A stretch of DNA of 44,947 nt from JANNWF01 sp052390415 (GTDB taxonomy: Bacteria; Pseudomonadota; Gammaproteobacteria; Xanthomonadales; Xanthomonadaceae): assembly GCA_052390415.1 (NCBI GenBank), contig JBQTGY010000062.1:1-44947 (forward strand), read 5' to 3'. Position 1 is the first letter of the stretch. Every line of letters begins with the position of its first letter. Positions 24,842 to 31,537 of the stretch are shown one piece after another. Below the pieces are notes generated by a model that had not been told where the DNA came from, did not search any database, and saw nothing but the letters and a program-made list of their open reading frames with translations. The translations under genes and the position numbers were made by a program.

Positions 24842-25294
24842 CGCAGTACTCCTTCTTCGTTGCGGCGCTTGTTGCCTCCCGCCCGCAGGCGTTTGTCCCC
24901 ATCGCGGCTACCCAACCCAGCGGCTGTGCAGAACGCGAAATTGACCGAAGCATCAAACGACATGGCGTTGTCGGGTACGCCTGGTGCACAGCCGTGGTTT
25001 CGGCAGCGCGGCACCAGCCGCAGGCAGCAAGGATTGCTGCAACAGTTCGATCAGGCGGCGTCCTGCACGCCCCATCGAACCCATTTACTCACCGGTGAAA
25101 CGAGCCAGCCATCTGCAAGGCTCTTGCAACCAGATTCATTGCATCAGCCCAACATCAGGCCAAAAAGTTCGGCGACGCTAAACGGCGCTACAGGAACCGC
25201 AAATGAACGCCGTTGCCTACGGCGGATGTCGGGTGACGAGATCGACCATACGGCGCGGGTCTAGAGCAGTCGACCAAAAAATTGTCAACAGTGC
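24842..25294. other. 453-bp stretch without a supported gene
   Basis: Short open frames exist here (the longest plus-strand one is about 134 codons, Arg/Ser/Pro-rich), but none has a recognisable domain, signal or Shine-Dalgarno. The stretch ends at the stop codon of the metallopeptidase remnant at 25295 and may be decayed sequence from the same event. I see no RNA gene or hairpin of note. Confidence 0.4.
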
Positions 25295-25444
25295 TTATGG
25301 CCGTGCGGTATTCGGTAGCGGAAGTGCGTTCAATCCGTCACGCAGTGCGCGCCAATTCGGCAGAGCGTTATCCATCAACGCGACGAAGCGATCACCGTGT
25401 GTAGGTTCCAACAAATGCGCCAATTCGTGCACGAGCACGTAAAC
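25295..25444 (-). pseudogene. C-terminal remnant of a YgjP/DUF45-type metallopeptidase
   Basis: Read on the minus strand, 49 codons and a stop match the C-terminus of M48/YgjP (DUF45) proteins: VYVLVHELAHLLEPTHGD with the zinc motif HELAH, then FVALMDNALPNWRALRDGLN. The N-terminal 100 or more residues are missing; the frame runs back into the terminator and tRNA-Asn. No ATG opens it. The clean conserved block shows this was a real gene that lost its front end beside tRNA-Asn, so it is not expected to make protein. Assignment is from my knowledge of the family's C-terminal consensus. Confidence 0.75.
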
Positions 25445-25464
25445 CCCTTGTCGCCCGGAGCCCA

Positions 25465-25494
25465 GAAACGAAAACGCCCGCGCAATGGCGGGCG
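25465..25494 (-). terminator. Rho-independent terminator of tRNA-Asn
   Basis: On the minus strand a 7-bp stem CGCCCGC/GCGGGCG (25475-25481 and 25488-25494) with a 6-nt loop is followed by GTTTTCGTTT. It starts 12 nt after the tRNA CCA end, as expected for a tRNA gene terminator. Confidence 0.75.
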
Positions 25495-25505
25495 AAATCT
25501 GAAGG

Positions 25506-25582
25506 TGGCGCCCGAAGTTGGACTCGAACCAACGACCCCCTGATTAACAGTCAAGTGCTCTAACCGGCTGAGCTATTCGGGC
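25506..25582 (-). tRNA. tRNA-Asn (anticodon GTT)
   Basis: This 77-nt cloverleaf begins GCCCGAATAGCTCAG and ends TTCGGGC-G-CCA. The D-arm, an anticodon loop CTGTTAA (anticodon GTT), the T-loop TTCGAGT and an encoded CCA are present. It reads asparagine codons. A promoter lies upstream (25602-25630) and a terminator downstream, so it is a monocistronic unit. The remnant metallopeptidase lies at its 3' side, a usual place for integration and deletion events. Confidence 0.97.
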
Positions 25583-25601
25583 GGGGTATTGCGAGCCGCG
25601 T

Positions 25602-25630
25602 ATGATCCGGCGAACCGTGGCTTGAGTCAA
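25602..25630 (-). promoter_or_regulatory. Promoter of tRNA-Asn, TTGACT - 17 bp - GATCAT
   Basis: On the minus strand TTGACT (complement of 25625-25630, five of six to consensus) and GATCAT (complement of 25602-25607) are separated by 17 bp. The -10 ends 19 nt before the tRNA 5' end (25582), giving a leader of about 11 nt. Confidence 0.6.
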
Positions 25631-25710
25631 GATTGGGATGAAATCTCTTTCCGGCTGCTTGCAGTTGACTGCAAATCGCCCGCGCCCCACGATCTCGGCA
25701 GCAGCATCAA

Positions 25711-26178
25711 CTACCAGTCAAATCCAAGGCTCAGGTAGGTTTCACCGCGGTTGCGGCCCTTGAAGCCCGAGTTCGAGATGTGCCGCAAGGTAAGACTGGC
25801 GCGGCCGATGTGGACGCCGCCGGTGGAGACAAACTGATACCAGCTGCTCAGCGCTTCAGTGGTGTGATCCACTACCATGATGCCGCCGCCGGTGAACCAG
25901 CGGCCGAAATTGCTGCGAAATCCGTAGCCGGCAAACAAGGTGTCATCGTCGAGGTGGGGTAGCGGTCGCGATTCGACCCAGCCCACCAACACTTCGTGCT
26001 CGTCAATCAATTTGAATCGACCGGAGGTCGGCCAACGCAGGCTGAGGTCGACCACGTTGGCCGACTCGTGGTCGTGTGCATCGGCGATGCCGAAGCCCAA
26101 CGTGCTTTCCATTGCGTTCGACTCGGCGGCAAACGCCAGCGCGACCAGCGCCAAGCTGGCACAGAACAGTGATCGCAT
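25711..26178 (-). CDS. PagL-like lipid A 3-O-deacylase (acyloxyacyl hydrolase)
   Basis: This 155-residue outer-membrane protein has a signal cut near residue 22 (ESNA), beta-barrel-like alternation and a C-terminal aromatic FDW end for BAM insertion. The segment LRHISNSGFKGRNRGETY fits the PagL catalytic triad: His133, Ser135 and Glu146 (in the family, H-x-S then Glu; the spacing here is one residue shorter than in P. aeruginosa PagL as I recall). It would remove the 3-O acyl chain from lipid A. Located beside yceH and tRNA-Asn, it stands alone. Function is inferred from motif only. Confidence 0.65.
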   Translation of the reverse strand: MRSLFCASLALVALAFAAESNAMESTLGFGIADAHDHESANVVDLSLRWPTSGRFKLIDEHEVLVGWVESRPLPHLDDDTLFAGYGFRSNFGRWFTGGGIMVVDHTTEALSSWYQFVSTGGVHIGRASLTLRHISNSGFKGRNRGETYLSLGFDW

Positions 26179-26208
26179 AACGCCTTGTCGTCGACTAAAG
26201 GGGCGAAA

Positions 26209-26868
26209 CTATAGCGGTTCGGCCGCCTTTTGTAGCTGTTTCAATGCCAACTCAAGCGCAGCAACCCGTTCTTCCAGTTGGATTAAACGCTCGTTGGTGC
26301 CTCCTGTCGGTGCGTTGGCCGATGCTGAAGCACGTGCTGCGGCGGCAAGCGCTTCCACGTCGACAGGCCCGCCCAGCAGATGCATGTAGCGCTCTTCGCG
26401 CTGTCCGGGTGCACGCGGCAGGCGCACGGTGAGCGCGGGTTCTCGCGAAGCAAGCCGATCCAGGCAATGGACGACGTCATCGGCGTCAGCAAACTTGGCC
26501 AAGCGATCCGTACGAGTGAGAATTTCCGCTACGGTTTGCGGACCGCGTAACAGCAGCACGGCGATGACGGCTTGCTGCTGGCCGGTGATGCCATACGCCT
26601 TTGCAGTGCAATGCTCGTAGCGCTGCGCGCGCGAGGCATGCACGCTGCGCACCAGCTTGCGTTCTTCCATTTGCCGCAAGGCATGTCCGACTTCGCCGGG
26701 CTCCAGTGACATCAACGGGTCGCGACTGGTCTTCTGGTTGCAAGCCAGCTGCACAGCGTTCTGGGTCAACGGATACTGTTCGGGAGTCGTGGCCTCTTTC
26801 TCGATCAGGCTGCCCAAGATTCGGGCTTCGACGCGACTCAATGCGGGCAGGCTGGTGTCGTTGGACAT
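26209..26868 (-). CDS. YceH family (DUF480) protein
   Basis: This 219-residue cytoplasmic protein has tandem winged-helix-like halves: SRVEARILGSLIEKEATTPEQYPLTQNAVQLACNQK at the N-terminus and a second half around AYGITGQQQAVIAVLLLRGPQTV, then a C-terminal coiled helix (LIQLEERVAALELALKQLQ). Its role is unknown; DUF480 proteins are conserved in proteobacteria. It is divergent from the ABC-F gene across an 80-bp promoter region. Confidence 0.9.
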   Translation of the reverse strand: MSNDTSLPALSRVEARILGSLIEKEATTPEQYPLTQNAVQLACNQKTSRDPLMSLEPGEVGHALRQMEERKLVRSVHASRAQRYEHCTAKAYGITGQQQAVIAVLLLRGPQTVAEILTRTDRLAKFADADDVVHCLDRLASREPALTVRLPRAPGQREERYMHLLGGPVDVEALAAAARASASANAPTGGTNERLIQLEERVAALELALKQLQKAAEPL

Positions 26869-26912
26869 GGGTGGCGACCTCGATAATCAATCTCCCCACG
26901 ATAGCAGGCCGT

Positions 26913-26942
26913 TTGTCGGTAGCGGCATTCGCCTCTTACACT
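26913..26942 (+). promoter_or_regulatory. Promoter of the ABC-F gene, TTGTCG - 18 bp - TACACT
   Basis: TTGTCG (26913-26918) and TACACT (26937-26942) are 18 bp apart in the 80-bp gap between the divergent yceH-like and ABC-F genes. The -10 ends six bases before the ATG at 26949, so transcription should start at or next to the start codon, giving a leaderless mRNA. Inspection only. Confidence 0.55.
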
Positions 26943-26948
26943 CCGCCC

Positions 26949-28880
26949 ATGATCGCTTTGAAAAACGTCGCCCTTCGTCGGGGCGAGAGACTGCTGTTGT
27001 CGGAAGTTGACCTCGCCATGCATGACGGCTGGCGGGTCGGCGTGGTCGGTCGCAATGGCTGCGGCAAAACCACGTTGTTCGCTGCCTTGATGGGTGAGCT
27101 GGACGTTGATGCGGGGCAGATTGAACTGCCCTCAAAGCTGCGTATCGCCAGCGTGGCGCAGGAAACGCCGGCCATTCCGGATCCCGCCATCGAACACGTA
27201 TTGAGCGGCGATGTCGAAGTCTCGGCCGCGCTGCGCGAAGAAGCAGCGGCGGCGGCGGCGGACGATCACGAAGCCGTCGCCGCCGCACATCTGAAGATCG
27301 AAGCGCTACGCGGTTACGACGCTCGCGCTCGTGCGGGACGCTTGATGCACGGCTTGGGATTTGCGCCGGAAACCCACGACCGCCCGGTTGGCAGTTTCTC
27401 CGGCGGTTGGCGCGTGCGCCTGAATCTGGCACGGGCGCTGATGATGCCCAGCGACATGTTGCTGCTGGACGAGCCGACCAACCATCTCGATCTCGATGCC
27501 GTGTTGTGGCTGGAGCAGTGGCTGCTGCGCTACACCGGCACGTTGTTGATGATTTCCCACGACCGCGAGTTCCTGGATGGCGTGTGCACGCACGTCGCTC
27601 ATCTGCACGACGGCCGGGTCAAGCTCTACAGCGGCGACTACACCTCGTTCGAACGTCAGCGCGCCGAACAGCTTCGGCAACAACAGATCAGCCACGAGCG
27701 TGAACAAGCGGTGCGTGCGCATCTGCAAAGTTTCATTGATCGCTTCAAGGCCAAGGCCAGCAAGGCCAAACAAGCCCAGTCGCGGGTCAAGCGCTTGGAG
27801 AAGTTGGCTGGCACCGAGGCGGTGCGCGCCGAGTCACCGTTTCGGTTTGCGTTTCCGACGCCGGAACACTTGCCCAGCCCGCTGTTGCGCATGGACGCGG
27901 TGGATTGCGGTTATCCGGCGTCACCGGCAAACAAGACGCGCAGCAAGATTTTGTCCGGCGTGAAGTTTGGCCTTGAGCCCGGTGATCGCGTGGCTTTGCT
28001 CGGACCCAACGGTGCCGGCAAATCGACCTTGGTCAAGACCATTGTCGGTGAGCTCAAGGCGCTGGCCGGCGACTGCCAACTGCATCCGGGCGTGAAGGTT
28101 GGCTACTTTGCGCAACACACGGTCGAAGCGCTGCACGCCGGCCATACACCCATCCAGCATTTGGCGATGATCGCGCCCGGTGTCGGCGAACAAGTGCTGC
28201 GCGGTTTCCTCGGTCGCTGGAACTTCGCCGGTGATCGCGCCTATGAAGTGGTCGATGATTTCTCCGGCGGCGAGCGCGCGCGTTTGGCGTTGGCTTTGAT
28301 TGCTTACACGCAGCCGAATCTGCTGTTGCTGGACGAACCGACCAACCATCTGGACATGGAAATGCGTGAGGCCTTGGCCGAGGCGCTGGCGGACTTCAAC
28401 GGTGCCTTGGTGCTGGTCAGCCATGATCGCCATCTGATCGGCATGTGCTGCGATCGCTTCTGGAGGGTCGCCGAAGGTGAGGTGCAAGCGTTTGACGGCG
28501 ATCTGGATGATTACGCGACGTGGTTGCGACGGCGTGATCGCAGCAATGGCGAAGGCAAACCAGAAGCCGCTGCCGCGCCACGAGTTGAAGTCGGCAACAA
28601 GAGTGATCGCCGCAAACAGGCGGCGGAACAGCGGGAACGTGAGCGACCCTTGCGCAACAAGCTGAAAAATCTGGAGCAGCAACTCGCCAACATTGCCCGT
28701 GATCTCAAGCAGATCGAAGCGCAAATGGGCGATGCCGAGGTCTACGTAAAAGCCGGCAACGACGCCGCCGTGTTGATACAGCGTCTAGCCGGACTCAAAC
28801 GCGAGCAGGAGTCGCTGGAGTGGCAGTGGTTGCAGACCAGCGAGGCGTTGGAAAGCTCGGCCGCCGCAAGCCCGTCGTAG
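26949..28880 (+). CDS. ABC-F family ATPase (YheS-type translation factor)
   Basis: This 643-residue protein has two fused ATP-binding domains: Walker A GRNGCGKT (34-41) and GPNGAGKST, signatures SFSGGWRVR and DFSGGERAR, and Walker B LLLDEPTNHLD twice. Between them lies a basic linker (KAKASKAKQAQSRVKRLEKL), and a long charged coiled-coil tail ends it. There is no membrane segment, so it acts on the ribosome, as EttA and YheS do, not as a transporter. The start MIALKNVAL at 26949 is the first family-like Met. The stop TAG lies inside a palindromic repeat. The promoter suggests a leaderless mRNA. Confidence 0.93.
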   Translation: MIALKNVALRRGERLLLSEVDLAMHDGWRVGVVGRNGCGKTTLFAALMGELDVDAGQIELPSKLRIASVAQETPAIPDPAIEHVLSGDVEVSAALREEAAAAAADDHEAVAAAHLKIEALRGYDARARAGRLMHGLGFAPETHDRPVGSFSGGWRVRLNLARALMMPSDMLLLDEPTNHLDLDAVLWLEQWLLRYTGTLLMISHDREFLDGVCTHVAHLHDGRVKLYSGDYTSFERQRAEQLRQQQISHEREQAVRAHLQSFIDRFKAKASKAKQAQSRVKRLEKLAGTEAVRAESPFRFAFPTPEHLPSPLLRMDAVDCGYPASPANKTRSKILSGVKFGLEPGDRVALLGPNGAGKSTLVKTIVGELKALAGDCQLHPGVKVGYFAQHTVEALHAGHTPIQHLAMIAPGVGEQVLRGFLGRWNFAGDRAYEVVDDFSGGERARLALALIAYTQPNLLLLDEPTNHLDMEMREALAEALADFNGALVLVSHDRHLIGMCCDRFWRVAEGEVQAFDGDLDDYATWLRRRDRSNGEGKPEAAAAPRVEVGNKSDRRKQAAEQRERERPLRNKLKNLEQQLANIARDLKQIEAQMGDAEVYVKAGNDAAVLIQRLAGLKREQESLEWQWLQTSEALESSAAASPS

Positions 28881-28969
28881 GGCGGGTCTCGACCCGCCAG
28901 CCACATTTCGACTCGATCAAACAGCTGCGGAGACGAGGTTCCGGCACGGCGGGTCAAGACCCGCCCTAC
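28877..28969. repeat. Inverted pair of the GTAGGGCGGGTC/GACCCGCC repeat
   Basis: The left copy (28877-28898) and right copy (28948-28969) are inverted with 21 of 22 positions identical; each is itself a hairpin (GGCGGGTC/GACCCGCC). The spacer is 49 bp. The whole could fold into a long stem and end transcription after the ABC-F gene. The first TAG of the left copy is the ABC-F stop codon. Confidence 0.8.
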
Positions 28970-29107
28970 AGGGTCGAGGGACTTTCAACCTCCGGACACG
29001 TGCTCGCTTGAACGACGGGACGAGGCATGACTTGCACTTGTATAGTGCGGTCTCCGCCACCATGTGCCTTGCTCCCGCCCGATGGGCTCAAGCGTCGACT
29101 TCTTGTC

Positions 29108-29488
29108 ATGCCGATTTACGGTTATCAATGCGCCGCCTGCGGCCACACCTACGACCGCTTGCAGAAGTTGTCCGAAGCCGACCCCACGCATTGCCCCGTC
29201 TGCGCCAGTGAGTCGTTGAAACGACAGCTCACCGCGCCCGCGTTCCGATTGTCTGGCAGCGGTTGGTACGAGACTGATTTCAAGAAGGACAGCGACAAGA
29301 AGCGCAATCTCAGCGATTCGGGCGAGGGTGGGAAATCGGATTCGGCCGGCGACAGCAAGAGCGAGTCGAAGCCTGACGCAAAGGCGGATGCCAAGCCCGA
29401 GGCAAAGCCAGCTACAGCGACCGAGAGCAAACCCGCCGCCGCGCCGACGCCAACGCCGAGCAGCAGTCCGTCGTCTTCGACACCATAG
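29108..29488 (+). CDS. FmdB-type zinc-ribbon protein with low-complexity tail
   Basis: This 126-residue protein has an N-terminal zinc ribbon, MPIYGYQCAACGHTYDRLQK and CPVCASESL: two CxxC pairs that bind zinc in the FmdB regulatory family (about 70-110 residues, function unclear). After residue 60 comes a Ser/Asp/Lys then Lys-Pro-Ala-rich tail (ESKPDAKADAKPEAKPAT), absent in short relatives and probably disordered. TATAGT at 29041-29046 might be a -10, but no -35 is found. It is next to a secreted protein gene in the same direction. Confidence 0.85.
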   Translation: MPIYGYQCAACGHTYDRLQKLSEADPTHCPVCASESLKRQLTAPAFRLSGSGWYETDFKKDSDKKRNLSDSGEGGKSDSAGDSKSESKPDAKADAKPEAKPATATESKPAAAPTPTPSSSPSSSTP

Positions 29489-29548
29489 TCAACAACCTGA
29501 GCTACCCAAGGCTCGGCTTGCGGCAGCCAGTTTGTTAATGTCCACAGC

Positions 29549-30241
29549 ATGAAAACCCAACGACTCAAACCGATCTCACTCGCCGTCGCCTGTTTGCTCG
29601 GCTGCGGAGCATTTTCAGTCGCCACTGCCGAAGACAAAAGCCCCGCGCCGGCGCTCACCACCCAGGCTCCAGCATCCCAGTCGGCGCAGACCGCAGATCA
29701 GCAACAGCAACCCGTTGCCGACCAGTTCATGGGTGCCATCGCTCGCCATTGCTGGCGTTCGTTTGCGGGCAAGGTCGTCGTCAATACGCCTGCTGACCCC
29801 AAGGACCCATTCACCGGCAAGCCGCTTGTCATCCACGTCCGCGAATGCAGCGAGCGCGAGATTCGCATTCCTTTGCATGTCGGCGATGACCACTCACGCA
29901 CGTGGGTGTTGACGCGAACTGAAGCGGGCATTCGACTCAAGCACGATCACCGCCATGAAGACGGCAGTTCGGATGTATTGACCATGTACGGCGGCGATTC
30001 GTCAGCCAAGGGCAGTGCGTCGCGGCAGGAGTTTCCTGTGGATGTCGAATCGATTGCCTTGTTCGAGCGCGAAGATCGCAAGGTGTCCACCACCAACGTG
30101 TGGGCGATCGAAATCGACCCGCACCAGAAGTTGGTTTACGAACTCAAGCGTCCAGGGCGCGAATTCCGGGTCGAGTTCGATTTGACCAAAACCGTGCCAA
30201 CGCCGCCGGATCCGTGGGGTGCGGAATTGCCCAAGCCGTAG
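29549..30241 (+). CDS. Secreted hypothetical protein
   Basis: This 230-residue protein has a Sec signal (MKTQRLKPISLAVACLLGCG... cut near ATA) with an LLGC that could also be read as a weak lipobox. A short Gln/Ala/Pro-rich linker (about 30-56) precedes a domain with AIARHCWRSFAGKV, a Cys pair (in HCW and RECSER), DHSRTWVLTRTE, HDHRHEDG and a C-terminal beta-strand-rich part. I do not recognise the family. His-rich HDHRHEDG could bind a metal, which is only speculative. It follows the FmdB gene by 60 nt. Confidence 0.7.
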   Translation: MKTQRLKPISLAVACLLGCGAFSVATAEDKSPAPALTTQAPASQSAQTADQQQQPVADQFMGAIARHCWRSFAGKVVVNTPADPKDPFTGKPLVIHVRECSEREIRIPLHVGDDHSRTWVLTRTEAGIRLKHDHRHEDGSSDVLTMYGGDSSAKGSASRQEFPVDVESIALFEREDRKVSTTNVWAIEIDPHQKLVYELKRPGREFRVEFDLTKTVPTPPDPWGAELPKP

Positions 30242-30256
30242 CGCGCAGCGGGCGGT

Positions 30257-30340
30257 GGCCCGGATGCAGGCGCATCGCGCCGGAATCCGGGGGCCTTCGG
30301 CGAAACCACCCCGGATTCCGCTGCGCTACATCCAGGCTAC
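30257..30340. repeat. Inverted repeat CCCGGATG...GGAATCCGGGG / CCCCGGATTCC...CATCCAGGC
   Basis: The left copy (about 30257-30293) and the right, inverted copy (about 30309-30340) share CGGAATCCGGGG and GGATG blocks around a short centre. It lies between two convergent secreted-protein genes and could terminate both. The unit is a common dispersed element in related genomes (from memory). Confidence 0.7.
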
Positions 30341-30368
30341 GTAATCGCAGCGAATACGCGGTTCCAAT

Positions 30369-31334
30369 TCAGCGCGTCCCGAACCGCCCACGGCAGCCTT
30401 GATTGACCCAGATCGCGCCGCGATCAAAGCCCCAGTTGCGGCCTTCGATGCATTGGGTACGCGATAGTTGTTCGATCAAATACGGCTGGCCGCGACCCGT
30501 CCACGCGCAGGTTTGTTGGCGACCATCCTGGCTGCTGCAGGTCACTGAATAGTCGCTCTGGTAACTGTTGGAATAACCACCACCGCTGTTGCCGCCTTGG
30601 TAGTGACCACCTCGGCCTTCCACAAAGCTCGCGCGGCAGCCACGGGTGACCCAGACTTCGCCCGGTTGCGAATCCCAGGATTGGCCCTGGATGCACGGCG
30701 CATTGGAGAATTGTTCGGCGATTTCGGCGGCGCCGCGAAACGGAGTTGGGCAGCGACGCACGCGGCCTTCGCGGCTCTCACAGATCACCGCCGATGCATG
30801 CGAACCGCCGGTATAACCACCACCGCCCCAACGATCATCCTCGCGGAAACGCCCGCGGCAGCCGCGATCCACCCAGATCAGGCCACGCCGCTGACCCCAG
30901 GTCTGGCCTTCGATGCAGGCGGAGCGTGAGATCTGTTGGCTCAACACCGCTGGGCCTGAGAATGGGGTGCGGCATTCGCCCAAGCGGTTGTTGATGCTGG
31001 AGCAGATCACCTCCGACGCTTGCCAGCCTGAGCTGGGTGGTGCCCACGTGTTGCCGCCGCCCAGGGATTCCGCGATGTCCTGCTTGATGCGGCTGAAGCT
31101 CCAACCCGATTCGATCTGGTCGAGGTAAAAATCCAGCTGGTCATCGGGCAATACACGGCCGCGCGATTGTTCGGAGTATTCACGCTCGAGCACACGAATC
31201 CGGTCAGGAATCGACAAACGTCCCAAATCTTCCGGCGCGTACGCCTTCGTCCCAACCTGCGCATTGGCGTTTTCGACGAGCAAACCACCGCCCAACACCA
31301 ACAGCGACAACAGCACAAAAATCAGCCTGATCAC
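30369..31334 (-). CDS. Secreted protein with three DUF3011 repeats
   Basis: This 321-residue protein has a signal ending near NANA (residue 25), a short helical region with LPDDQLDFYLDQIESGWSF, then three copies of a roughly 55-residue DUF3011 unit. Each contains C...R..C..P/W followed by S...CI.G..WG.....IWV..GCRG.F, with conserved Cys, Trp and Gly residues. Gly/Tyr/Ser-rich linkers (GGGGYTGGSH) separate them. Cys residues probably form disulfides in the periplasm. The function is unknown; such proteins are frequent in xanthomonads. Confidence 0.85.
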   Translation of the reverse strand: MIRLIFVLLSLLVLGGGLLVENANAQVGTKAYAPEDLGRLSIPDRIRVLEREYSEQSRGRVLPDDQLDFYLDQIESGWSFSRIKQDIAESLGGGNTWAPPSSGWQASEVICSSINNRLGECRTPFSGPAVLSQQISRSACIEGQTWGQRRGLIWVDRGCRGRFREDDRWGGGGYTGGSHASAVICESREGRVRRCPTPFRGAAEIAEQFSNAPCIQGQSWDSQPGEVWVTRGCRASFVEGRGGHYQGGNSGGGYSNSYQSDYSVTCSSQDGRQQTCAWTGRGQPYLIEQLSRTQCIEGRNWGFDRGAIWVNQGCRGRFGTR

Positions 31335-31537
31335 GATGATGGTCCGTCGGCAGTGGAGGTGCCGAGCATTACGCCGCGCGACCCTTCGGATTGCAAGCGC
31401 TGCGCTGAATTAGCCTCGTACTCGCATCAGTTCAGCGAAAGCGCTACGTCACTTTGCTCTGCCGGCCTACACTAGGCGGCTTTTCCGGGCGTCTTCTCGC
31501 CCAACCTTCTGTGCCAACCGTGGCCTGTGGAGTTTGC

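Noticed and set aside
25147..25153. GCCCAAC near the metallopeptidase remnant as an integron attC core
   Set aside because: The matching GTTRRRY partner is not present at a suitable distance, and no integrase is seen.
24860..25264. 134-codon plus-strand open frame
   Set aside because: It is Arg/Ser/Pro-rich, without domain, signal or Shine-Dalgarno.
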